64,000 nucleotides of DNA from Actinomyces sp. oral taxon 897 (GTDB lineage: Bacteria > Actinomycetota > Actinomycetes > Actinomycetales > Actinomycetaceae): positions 3,038,001 to 3,102,000 of the forward strand of contig NZ_CP027236.1 in assembly GCF_002999235.1 (NCBI RefSeq), read 5' to 3'. The notes below the pieces were generated by a model. That model worked only from the letters and a program-made list of their open reading frames with translations. It was not told the DNA's origin and ran no database searches. Positions 42,301-50,130 of this stretch are shown one piece after another. The first letter of the stretch is position 1. Each line of letters opens with the position of its first letter. Made by a program: the position numbers and the translations under genes.

Positions 42301-43840
42301 CGTGCGGGGTTTACTCAGTAGAAATGTCAGTAGCCATTGGAGTAAACCGGATCATCCCCGCGCGTGCGGGGTTTACAAGGCGGTTCGCATCATCCCCATA
42401 ACAGTATCGGGATCATCCCCGCGCGTGCGGGGTTTACTTGGTCGCCAAACTGCACGTGCTGCCGGGGTTCGGATCATCCCCGCGCGTGCGGGGTTTACTC
42501 CTTGTGGTAGGTCGGTCGGGCTCTGGTGCCCGGATCATCCCCGCGCGTGCGGGGTTTACCGGGCGACGGTGCGGCCCATGAGCCGCACCTCCGGATCATC
42601 CCCGCGCGTGCGGGGTTTACGCGGCGATGGACGTTGACGCTCTTGCCGCGGCAGGATCATCCCCGCGCGTGCGGGGTTTACAGATCCGGAATATTAACAT
42701 GCCAGAACCCGTCAGGATCATCCCCGCGCGTGCGGGGTTTACTGGCGTTTGACGGTAGTTTTATTGTCGACTATCGGATCATCCCCGCGCGTGCGGGGTT
42801 TACGGTGTAGATGACTCTCAATTTCTCATGCGGTAGGGATCATCCCCGCGCGTGCGGGGTTTACCAAGTCAGATAGTTCACCTTGGTGGCTTCCGCGGGA
42901 TCATCCCCGCGCGTGCGGGGTTTACGCCCGGGCCTGAGGGTCCGGTAGAGGGTGATCGGGATCATCCCCGCGCGTGCGGGGTTTACCTCAGGGCGAAGCC
43001 GGCCATGCTCAAGTACTGCGGATCATCCCCGCGCGTGCGGGGTTTACCTCTCAGAGACGCTGTGAGCGTTTCTGAGAGACCGGATCATCCCCGCGCGTGC
43101 GGGGTTTACTCCACGATCACCAGGGAGCGCTTGACGAGGGGGGGATCATCCCCGCGCGTGCGGGGTTTACCCACGGTTTCCCGTGGGGCCGCCTTGGCCT
43201 CACGGATCATCCCCGCGCGTGCGGGGTTTACGCGATGTCAGTGGCAGTTGTTAGGGTGGCTACGGGATCATCCCCGCGCGTGCGGGGTTTACGCTGCGCG
43301 GTCTCTGCGGGCGCGGCGGGCGCGGGATCATCCCCGCGCGTGCGGGGTTTACTTTCCGACGGCCTTGGGCTGTTCATGATTGACGGGATCATCCCCGCGC
43401 GTGCGGGGTTTACGTGGCCGTTGCTAGGGTGCCTGTGACGACGGGAGGATCATCCCCGCGCGTGCGGGGTTTACGACAGAAATCTTGGAAAATCAACCCA
43501 AAACCACGGATCATCCCCGCGCGTGCGGGGTTTACTCGATGGTGGCGGGTGTCCAGCCGCGTGTCTGGGGATCATCCCCGCGCGTGCGGGGTTTACATAA
43601 TCTCCTTCTCCATGTGGATAAGAATCATAGGATCATCCCCGCGCGTGCGGGGTTTACGAATCTGGGTTGGTGAGCCAGGACACTACTCCGGGATCATCCC
43701 CGCGCGTGCGGGGTTTACTCCCATGTAGGCGTCCTTGGTGACCCTGAGCCAGGATCATCCCCGCGCGTGCGGGGTTTACTTCGATAAGCGAATTAGCGGC
43801 CGCATTCAGGAGGGATCATCCCCGCGCGTGCGGGGTTTAC

Positions 43841-43896
43841 ACTTGGCGATCCTTGGAATCCCAACGGTCCTGGAGTCTACCACCCCCCGGTTTCCT
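43841..43896 (-). promoter_or_regulatory. Candidate CRISPR leader, only 56 bp
   Basis: This is the whole gap between the cas2 stop and the first (leader-proximal) repeat as transcribed. It is not notably AT-rich. No further degenerate repeat is seen in it. The array promoter may lie here or inside the end of cas2. Confidence 0.5.
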
Positions 43897-44289
43897 TCAC
43901 TGCTGACCTAGTGCCCGCTCGGCAGAGTTGCGGTAGCGCCGCCGTCGAGCCGCGATGGACCACGACTCCCTGGGCGGCTTGACCGAGCCCGGGACCGCCC
44001 GTGCCCCCTCGATCTGCTGGTAGGGCGTCCTCATCACCAGGCACCCCTCAATGTCAACCGGCTCACGATCGTAGCCTAGCGACGAGACTGCGAAGTGCTG
44101 TTCGGAACGCACCGTCCAGATCAGTAGCGCGCGCCCCTCGCCAATGTAGGCGTGAACCAGCTCCCACAACTGCTCACGCACACGAGCCGAAAGACGGCCA
44201 ACAAACACTCCGGATGACACTTCTAGGAGCCACCGGGTAACAGTCCCGCGTAGTGACGCTGGTGCTGCCGAGAGAATGAGAACTACCAT
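43897..44289 (-). CDS. cas2: CRISPR-associated endonuclease Cas2, type I-E
   Basis: 130 residues; forms the Cas1-Cas2 spacer integrase. MVVLILSAAPASLRG at the N-terminus, WLLEVSSGVFVG and LLIWTVRSEQHFAVSSLG are typical of the short Cas2e family. The core ends near residue 95, and a basic Arg-rich tail of about 35 residues follows (RRRRYRNSAERAL); it is not a DEDDh exonuclease fusion. The ATG at 44289 lies inside the end of cas1, with a seven-base overlap; AGGAGG abuts it. A longer upstream frame overlaps cas1 and lacks Cas2 character. It is the last cas gene before the array. Confidence 0.93.
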   Translation of the reverse strand: MVVLILSAAPASLRGTVTRWLLEVSSGVFVGRLSARVREQLWELVHAYIGEGRALLIWTVRSEQHFAVSSLGYDREPVDIEGCLVMRTPYQQIEGARAVPGSVKPPRESWSIAARRRRYRNSAERALGQQ

Positions 44290-45221
44290 CCTCCTGCATC
44301 CTCCTCGGCGTAGTTCGCGCCGCCGGCAACAGACTGCCGCTGGTAGTCCCACAGTGAGACCACGTTGACGCCCAGGTCCTCAGTCTCCTCGACCTCAAGA
44401 AGCCGGTAGATGTCCCGGACCGTCCGCTCAATAACCTTGAGCTCGAAGATCCTGTCCCTCACGCGCCGCCGAGTCGTCCCGGTGAGATCCTCCATCCCCT
44501 CGGCGACGACGTCGAAGGCGATCGGGATCGTCGTCTCGGCCTTGTACAGGTCCGCGACGTCGTACACGAAGGACCGTTCGTGCCCCGTGTGGACGAAGCC
44601 GAGCCCCGGCGAGCACCCCAAGGAGACAATGACTCCGTGGACGACGCCGTACAGGGCCGCGTGCGCGGCCGACAGGGCCTGGTTGATCGGGTCCGAGGCC
44701 TCGAAGTCGTCAGGACGGTAGTCGCGTCGTGTCCACGCCACCCCCGTCCTGCGCGAGTTCCTCCGGTACACCTCCCGGACCCGGGCGCCCTCCCGGCCCC
44801 TGAGCTGCTGCATGGTCAGCCCGTCCACGTCCTCCCCGGCGAAGCGCATGCAGTACATCTCACGTGCCACACGCAGCCGCTTCTGAGGTGAGGAGACCCG
44901 GGACGCCTGCGCCACGAGCAGACGTGTGGAGGTGGCCAGGGACCGGCCGTGCGCGTAGTAGCGCACACCGCGCTCACCCACCCAGACCGCCGTCGTCCCG
45001 CACTCGCCGAGCAGGCTCATGGCCTGGTGGCTCACAGACGTCCCCGGTCCGAGGAGGACGGCGACCAGAGATGCTGCCGGGACGTGGACGGTGCCCTGCT
45101 CGTTGCGGGCGGTCAGGGCACCATCCTCCCGGTGGACGACGCAGTGCTCCAGGTAGAGGAAGGACATTCGGTCCTGTACCCGGGGCAGCGCCGTCACGGG
45201 GACCGGCAGCATCCTGGCCAT
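44283..45221 (-). CDS. cas1: CRISPR-associated endonuclease Cas1, type I-E
   Basis: 312-residue integrase subunit that inserts prespacers at the leader-proximal repeat. The metal-binding residues are in place: Glu144 (RGREGARVR), His211 (GFVHTGHERSF), Asp221 and Asp224 (VYDVADLYK). The N-terminal beta domain covers about 1-95 and the helical catalytic domain the rest. The start lies 2 bp after the cas6e stop with an AGG close by. An intact active site agrees with a very long array, so adaptation was probably functional until recently. Confidence 0.97.
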   Translation of the reverse strand: MARMLPVPVTALPRVQDRMSFLYLEHCVVHREDGALTARNEQGTVHVPAASLVAVLLGPGTSVSHQAMSLLGECGTTAVWVGERGVRYYAHGRSLATSTRLLVAQASRVSSPQKRLRVAREMYCMRFAGEDVDGLTMQQLRGREGARVREVYRRNSRRTGVAWTRRDYRPDDFEASDPINQALSAAHAALYGVVHGVIVSLGCSPGLGFVHTGHERSFVYDVADLYKAETTIPIAFDVVAEGMEDLTGTTRRRVRDRIFELKVIERTVRDIYRLLEVEETEDLGVNVVSLWDYQRQSVAGGANYAEEDAGGW

Positions 45222-45223
45222 CC

Positions 45224-45910
45224 TCAGCCCCGCCTCACCCGGGCGAGCGTCATGAGTCCGCAGCCGTAGGCTTTGGACCGGCCGATCCCGGTCACGAGGA
45301 CGCGGCGCAGCACCTCCGCGTCAGTGACGTGCAGCACTCCCTCGTAGACGGTCCTGTTAATGGTGACCCGGTCGTGCCCTCCCTCATTGGGGCGGTTCCG
45401 GTTGAAGACCGGACGCTCCCGGCGTACCACCACCACCACGGAGTCGGCGCGGTCCGGGTCCGTATCAGCAACGGGCACGAGCTCGAACCCGTAACCCGCG
45501 GTGCGGGAGACGAGCCACTGCCGCTGCTGCTCGACGGTGACGTGCCCGTACCTCTTGCCGCGGACCCCCGGTCCCCGTGGGGACGAGTAGGAGGGGTTCG
45601 CCGTCAGGCGGAAGGCCCAGAGCTGTCCGGGTGCCAGCCGGTCCAGGAGCGGTGAGTAGTCCAGGGTCCGTGCCTGCGTGCCGGCCGCGCCCGCCTCGGT
45701 CACGAGCTGGGTGCAGTCGGGCTCCGAGGGGGAGAGCAGGTACAGCGACGTCGTCACGCCCTGGTCAACCCGCCACAGGACACGGCCGGGCCCCTCGCCC
45801 TGGCCGCCCTTGGTGGCCTTCATGACGACGGCGTGCATGACCTGTGGTGAGCCCAGGTACCTGCGGGTCGCCCGGCGGGTCGGGTCCAGGTCGATCTTTG
45901 TCAGAAACAC
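45224..45910 (-). CDS. cas6e: Type I-E crRNA endoribonuclease Cas6e (CasE)
   Basis: 228 residues. Processes the array transcript at the base of each repeat hairpin and stays bound to the crRNA 3' end in Cascade. The N-terminal MFLTKIDLDP, the GQLWAFRLTANPSY region and the C-terminal glycine-rich VTGIGRSKAYGCGLMTLA are the family landmarks. The GTG at 45910 overlaps the end of cas5 by 10 bp. Since the repeats vary only in the loop, all array variants should remain substrates. Confidence 0.95.
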   Translation of the reverse strand: MFLTKIDLDPTRRATRRYLGSPQVMHAVVMKATKGGQGEGPGRVLWRVDQGVTTSLYLLSPSEPDCTQLVTEAGAAGTQARTLDYSPLLDRLAPGQLWAFRLTANPSYSSPRGPGVRGKRYGHVTVEQQRQWLVSRTAGYGFELVPVADTDPDRADSVVVVVRRERPVFNRNRPNEGGHDRVTINRTVYEGVLHVTDAEVLRRVLVTGIGRSKAYGCGLMTLARVRRG

Positions 45911-46659
45911 CAGCCCATCCCCTCCAGTCCGGTTGGCCCGGCCAGCTCAGCCATGGGGTCGTGGGCGTCGACGGACGTGGACCTGTACGCCTCCGCCCCT
46001 GAGTCCCCTACCTGTACCATGATCCGCTCGACCTCCCGGAATCCGTAGTCGCGGCGCCGAGGATCAAAGGACACCGGGACGTCCTGACTGCCCCGGACCC
46101 CGCCGGAACGCTGCTCAGCTGGTACGACCTCCTGGTCAATGAGGATCTCCGTGCTGAGACCATCGTCATGACGGCGGCGGAACCAGTCCGAGGCCTGCCA
46201 CGGCTCAGCCCGCAGCGCCTTCAGCAGCGCCGCCTCCCGCAGCCCCAGGGACACCGGGAGGGCGGGCGGGCAGGAGCGGCGACCCAGGTACAGCGGGAAG
46301 GCCGGGTGCCGCAGGGCCTCGTCAATGCCCTCCAGGAGCGCCTTGTCGCCCTCAATTCCGGCGAGGAAGACGGCGTCGGCCAGGTAGTAGCGGTTCGACA
46401 GGGGCATGGAGCTCCTGCCGTCCAGGGTGTGTGCGGTGTGGAAGTCCCGGATGACGGTGCCGGGCTGGTCCTTGCGCACCCCGAAACGCAGCTTGATAAG
46501 GTCCTCGATCGGGTCCGTTCTGCGTCGTCCGACGGCGGCCGCCAGCATGCCGATCACCCCGCTCTTGGTCGGTGCGAGCTCGGTGGAGCGCACCGTGAAC
46601 CGGGACCTCACCCCCCACGCCTGCATGGGGCCCGCGAGTCGTAGGAGGAGGACGGCCAT
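45901..46659 (-). CDS. cas5: Cascade subunit Cas5e (CasD)
   Basis: 252 residues; binds the 5' handle of the crRNA in Cascade. LLLRLAGPMQAWGVRSRF at the N-terminus and TKSGVIGMLAAAVGRRR are diagnostic for Cas5e, with RDYGFREVERIMVQ in the second half. The ATG shares one base with the cas7 stop (TAATG). Catalytic RNase activity is not expected in this subtype, where Cas6e does the processing. Confidence 0.96.
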   Translation of the reverse strand: MAVLLLRLAGPMQAWGVRSRFTVRSTELAPTKSGVIGMLAAAVGRRRTDPIEDLIKLRFGVRKDQPGTVIRDFHTAHTLDGRSSMPLSNRYYLADAVFLAGIEGDKALLEGIDEALRHPAFPLYLGRRSCPPALPVSLGLREAALLKALRAEPWQASDWFRRRHDDGLSTEILIDQEVVPAEQRSGGVRGSQDVPVSFDPRRRDYGFREVERIMVQVGDSGAEAYRSTSVDAHDPMAELAGPTGLEGMGWCF

Positions 46660-47786
46660 TAGGCCTGCTCCTGACCGGGCAGGCGCGGGGACACGGCCTC
46701 GCGGACCTGCGCCGGCAGGTCGGTGAAGGACACGCGCTCCCCGAGCGAGGTCACGGCGTCACTGTCCGTGAGCGCGACCACGAAGCTGCGCAGCGGCTCC
46801 AGGCCGTAGTTGTCCTCGATCGTCGCCGCGTGCCGGGCCAGCGCCTCCACGGAGCGGGCCACGTAGCCGTGGGCGCCCTGTGCCGGAACCGCCTCCTCGA
46901 AGGCCCCCACCAGGGAGACGGGCTGGTCCTCGCGCACGGTCACGACGACGGTCTCAGGCACGGTCCGGTTGGCGAAGGTGTTCTGCTTACCGGTGGGCAT
47001 GGACAGGCAGAAGCCCCGGACAAAGACCTCCAGCGCCCGCAGCGTGGCCTCACTGTCCCCGAGGTTGTGCCGCAGCAGGTCCACGTTGACGGTGGCGTAG
47101 CGGTACATGGTGGCCGAGGAGAACTCGACCGTGCCCATCATGCCGGCGCCGGCGTCCTCCTCCTCGGAGCGGTTCTTCTCGTCGTCCACGGCGGTGAAGA
47201 AGTCGTACTCGTTCTCCGCGGCGTGCGTGGAGATGGCGTGGGCCACCTGGCAGGCGGCGTCGACATTGAGGTCGGTGTCGTCGGCGACCATACGGCCGAA
47301 CAGGGCGATATCGACGGCGTGCGCCTCCTTGAAGACCTTCTTGACCGCCTTGGCGTCCAGCGCCTCGCCGCTGTGGGCCGAGGCGATCGCGAGCTCGGCC
47401 AGTCGCTCTACCTGGCTGGTGGACAGGAACAGCAGGTAGCCGGACTCCGGAGGGGCGTCCTTCTTGTTGCGTGGGGGCGAGAGCTTGATCCTGGCCGTCT
47501 TGAACACCTCCTCGGCCAGCTTGGTGGCGTTCCCCGCGAGGTCAGGGGCGTCCTCGGTGATCCGGGCGGCCAGCAGCTCGGCGACCCGCTTGGTGCGCAC
47601 GCCGACGTCCTTGGCGTCCAGGAGGTCGTTGAAGTACAGGCGGGTGGCCCGCTTCCAGGACTGGCTGGAGACCCGTAGACGGCGTACGCCCCCGTAGACG
47701 GCGGACTTGGGGGAGCCTGAGTCGTCACGGTTGACGCAGGAGGGAGGCAGGTTCTGGATGACGTGGATATCGACGTAGGTGCTCAT
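46659..47786 (-). CDS. cas7: Cascade backbone subunit Cas7e (CasC)
   Basis: 375 residues; six copies line the crRNA in Cascade and cause every sixth base of the guide to flip out. The N-terminus (VDIHVIQNLPPSCVNRDD), RVSSQSWKRATR and the GTVEFSSATMYRYATVN segment are characteristic. The gene lies 2 bp after casB. Length is normal for the family. Confidence 0.97.
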   Translation of the reverse strand: MSTYVDIHVIQNLPPSCVNRDDSGSPKSAVYGGVRRLRVSSQSWKRATRLYFNDLLDAKDVGVRTKRVAELLAARITEDAPDLAGNATKLAEEVFKTARIKLSPPRNKKDAPPESGYLLFLSTSQVERLAELAIASAHSGEALDAKAVKKVFKEAHAVDIALFGRMVADDTDLNVDAACQVAHAISTHAAENEYDFFTAVDDEKNRSEEEDAGAGMMGTVEFSSATMYRYATVNVDLLRHNLGDSEATLRALEVFVRGFCLSMPTGKQNTFANRTVPETVVVTVREDQPVSLVGAFEEAVPAQGAHGYVARSVEALARHAATIEDNYGLEPLRSFVVALTDSDAVTSLGERVSFTDLPAQVREAVSPRLPGQEQA

Positions 47787-47788
47787 AG

Positions 47789-48472
47789 TCAGTTCTCCGA
47801 TTCTGGTGTGGTAGTGCGGTCGGTGCGGGACGCTGAGTCAGCGCCGTCTGCCGTGGACATAAAGTGGTACTGGCGGGCCCAGACCAGGCGGACCTCCTTG
47901 GCCCCGCCCGGACGCTGGAAGCGGACGATGTCGTCGGCGAGCATGGCGTGGTCCAGGGTGATTCCCCGGGCCCGCAGCAGGGAGACGAGGTCTCGTAGGT
48001 GGTGGCGCAGCTCGGTAATGGTGGTGGAGGTGACCAGGGCGTTAAAACGCTTACGGGCCGACGGGTTCTCCTGGTCGGGAGGACCGATCAGCTCTCGGGA
48101 GGCGTGCCCCAGCCCCTTACCGGGGTGGAACATGGGGTCGGTGCGGGACTGCTGGTGCACGGCGTAGAGGGTCATGGCGGTGTGGACGGCAATCTCCTCC
48201 CGGGTGGGGGCGTCACCCGCGTCGTCGGGGACCCTTACCTGGGTGAGTGCCCAGGTGGCGGGGACCTCCCCGGGCTCCCGGGTCACGGCGCCGCGCAGTG
48301 CCGCCATCTGCTCACGGGCCTGAGCCTCGTTATGCAGGTAACGACTCTGCAGCCCGTTCTTACCGCTCACACGCTGGCTCACGAGCCTGCCGGTAGCCCC
48401 CAGGGAGGGACGTCGTCGGGATTGGGTGGTGCCTCCCGAATCAGGAGGTGTCCTGGTATCCGCTGCGGTCAT
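47789..48472 (-). CDS. casB: Cascade small subunit Cse2 (CasB)
   Basis: 227 residues, Cas11-type small subunit that forms the belly of Cascade and stabilises the R-loop. Helical, with the landmark LYAVHQQSR and RRHLRDLV-like segments (ELRHHLRDLVSLLR) and a C-terminal WARQYH motif. N- and C-terminal tails are polar and disordered. The ATG overlaps the casA stop by four bases. Confidence 0.93.
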   Translation of the reverse strand: MTAADTRTPPDSGGTTQSRRRPSLGATGRLVSQRVSGKNGLQSRYLHNEAQAREQMAALRGAVTREPGEVPATWALTQVRVPDDAGDAPTREEIAVHTAMTLYAVHQQSRTDPMFHPGKGLGHASRELIGPPDQENPSARKRFNALVTSTTITELRHHLRDLVSLLRARGITLDHAMLADDIVRFQRPGGAKEVRLVWARQYHFMSTADGADSASRTDRTTTPESEN

Positions 48473-50130
48473 GCTGATGTCCTTTCTCCGTCCTCGACGG
48501 GTGCGTCCTGCGACTTGGCTGGTGGTATCGCCTTCTTGAGCGCGATACGGAAGTAGGTCAGGGCGCGGCCCACGTCCATGCGCCCCTTGCCCTCACCGCG
48601 CCCGGCAAAGGCGGTGTCGGGCACGGCCGAGGTGAGTGCCTTCTGCTGCCTCCAGGCCTCGGAGCGCAGCAGGGCACGCCACTCATCGCGGGCCTCGGCG
48701 GGGTCGGCCTCGTCCAGGGAGGCCAGCCAGGTGGGGAAGCGCTCGTCAATCACCTGGTAGAAGGCGGCCCCGGCACGGCCCCGTGCGGCCGTGGCCGTGT
48801 CCGGGCTCCCTCCGCACGCCCTGTCCAGGTTCGCGGCCAGGTTCCGCAGCGCGGAGGCAGCTCTTTCCGTCTCCTCCATAGCGTCGTGGACGACCCCCAC
48901 CAGGCGCGTGCTGCTCGGATCCAGCAGACCGGCTGGCAGGGACAAGGCGTCGTCGACCAGCTCGGAGACGACCGCCTCCTGGGCCCCGTACTCCATGCCG
49001 ACGGCGTGCACGGGAATAAGACCGCTCAGTGGCACAATGCCCTGGAGCATGAGCTCCTGGTAGAAGGAGATGACACCGGGGGAGCGGTACCGGGGTACCT
49101 CACCGGCACCCTTGACCGTGACCCGGGGGCTCAGCTGGGCGACGAGCGTGGACAGCCCTCGCCAGAAGGCCCGGTCCGTGGGCAGCTTACGGGGCATGTA
49201 GACGGTGGCCTTGAGCTTCTTGGTCTGCGGCTCGGAGTAGCGCCATGCGGTCATGGGCTCGACCAGGTAGCGGTTCTGGGGGGTCGCCTTGTCCCCGTTG
49301 CCCAGGAACAGGCTGGTGACGCGGGTATCGCCGTGGAGGAGGACGCGGCGTGTCTGCCACGTGTAGCAGGACACCGGGCCGGTGGGCTCCAGGGTGAGCG
49401 AGCCCGCGGGGGTGTCCGGCTCGCACTCCCACGGGGGCAAGTCCGTGGCCGGGTCCACGTCGAGGCCGTCGGCCACCTCGCAGACGACGGTATTGAGCAG
49501 CAGGGTGCGCTCCAGGTCCTGCCCGGTCACGGACACGACACCGATCTGCCCCGTCCAGCCGGGACCAATGGGGTACCCCTTGCCTCCCTTGACCTTAGGG
49601 TCGCCGGCAGCGCCTGTGCGTATGCCGGAGGGGTCGAAGGCGTGGACGTGCACCAGCCACCGGGCCGCCTCCGACCAGCTGACGGACTCCAGGCCCTGGG
49701 CGATCCGGGTGGTGAAGAAAGGATCCCCGTTGGGGACGTCCGCAATGAGGGACTCCAGGCTCGAGGTCTTCCCGGAGGCGGCGTGGATCCCTGCCACCTG
49801 GAAGAAGGGGTGCTCCGGGTGGCGCAGGTCAAAGCGGTCCCGGTAGTCCTCCAGGTAGGCGACGGCGACCCGTCCCAGGGTCCCGGGGGCGTCCCAGTAC
49901 TCCTCCCAGGTCTCCAGGTCCTCCGGTCCGTCCATGACGCGGTGGCAGACTGCCAGCAGCAGGCGCAGTATGGCCACGTCCTGGCTGGCGATCTCGCCGT
50001 GGATGCCGGCAATGTCCGCCGCCTCGCGGAAGACGGTCAGCAGTGAGACCTCGTCAGGGGTGCCGTTGAGCCGGGTCACCCGTATCCAGGGCTCGTCAAG
50101 AAGGTTAAAGCTGGGTGTTTCCATTGTCAT
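48469..50130 (-). CDS. casA: Cascade large subunit Cse1 (CasA, Cas8e)
   Basis: 553 residues; recognises the PAM and recruits Cas3. FNLLDEPWIRV at the N-terminus is diagnostic, followed by the IASQDVAILRLLLAV helix, the PEHPFFQVAG region and the C-terminal four-helix bundle. The ATG at 50130 overlaps the cas3 stop by four bases (ATGA); a second in-frame ATG two codons later is equally possible. The frame is open further upstream but runs into cas3. PAM-sensing loop residues cannot be assigned safely from sequence alone. Confidence 0.95.
   Translation of the reverse strand: MTMETPSFNLLDEPWIRVTRLNGTPDEVSLLTVFREAADIAGIHGEIASQDVAILRLLLAVCHRVMDGPEDLETWEEYWDAPGTLGRVAVAYLEDYRDRFDLRHPEHPFFQVAGIHAASGKTSSLESLIADVPNGDPFFTTRIAQGLESVSWSEAARWLVHVHAFDPSGIRTGAAGDPKVKGGKGYPIGPGWTGQIGVVSVTGQDLERTLLLNTVVCEVADGLDVDPATDLPPWECEPDTPAGSLTLEPTGPVSCYTWQTRRVLLHGDTRVTSLFLGNGDKATPQNRYLVEPMTAWRYSEPQTKKLKATVYMPRKLPTDRAFWRGLSTLVAQLSPRVTVKGAGEVPRYRSPGVISFYQELMLQGIVPLSGLIPVHAVGMEYGAQEAVVSELVDDALSLPAGLLDPSSTRLVGVVHDAMEETERAASALRNLAANLDRACGGSPDTATAARGRAGAAFYQVIDERFPTWLASLDEADPAEARDEWRALLRSEAWRQQKALTSAVPDTAFAGRGEGKGRMDVGRALTYFRIALKKAIPPAKSQDAPVEDGERTSA

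Larger units (their letters stand above)
30691..43840 (-). CRISPR. Large type I-E CRISPR array, about 216 repeats
   Basis: 28-bp repeats reading GGATCATCCCCGC, four variable bases, GCGGGGTTTAC on the plus strand recur every 61-62 bp from 30691 to 43813, leaving spacers of about 33 bp. Start-to-start spacing gives about 216 repeats and 215 spacers; I derived this from periodicity and spot checks, not from aligning each unit. On the minus strand the repeat has the type I-E form: GTAAA, stem CCCCGC/GCGGGG, then ATGATCC. Transcription therefore runs from the cas2 side (43840) to 30691. The oldest repeats (30691-31206) vary in the hairpin loop; 31240-33953 all have loop ACAC; 33987-43840 all have GCGT. 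The open frames crossing the array (repeating IIPARAGFT) are artefacts. Cas6e encoded nearby should cut each hairpin. Confidence 0.98.

Noticed and set aside
30691..43840. Many open frames of 60-380 codons across the array encoding repeated IIPARAGFT / DHPRACGVY peptides
   Set aside because: They are translations of the CRISPR repeat in three frames; there are no ribosome sites, and boundaries follow spacer stop codons.
43897..44289. Cas2-DEDDh exonuclease fusion
   Set aside because: The C-terminal extension is only about 35 residues and Arg-rich, with no exonuclease motifs.
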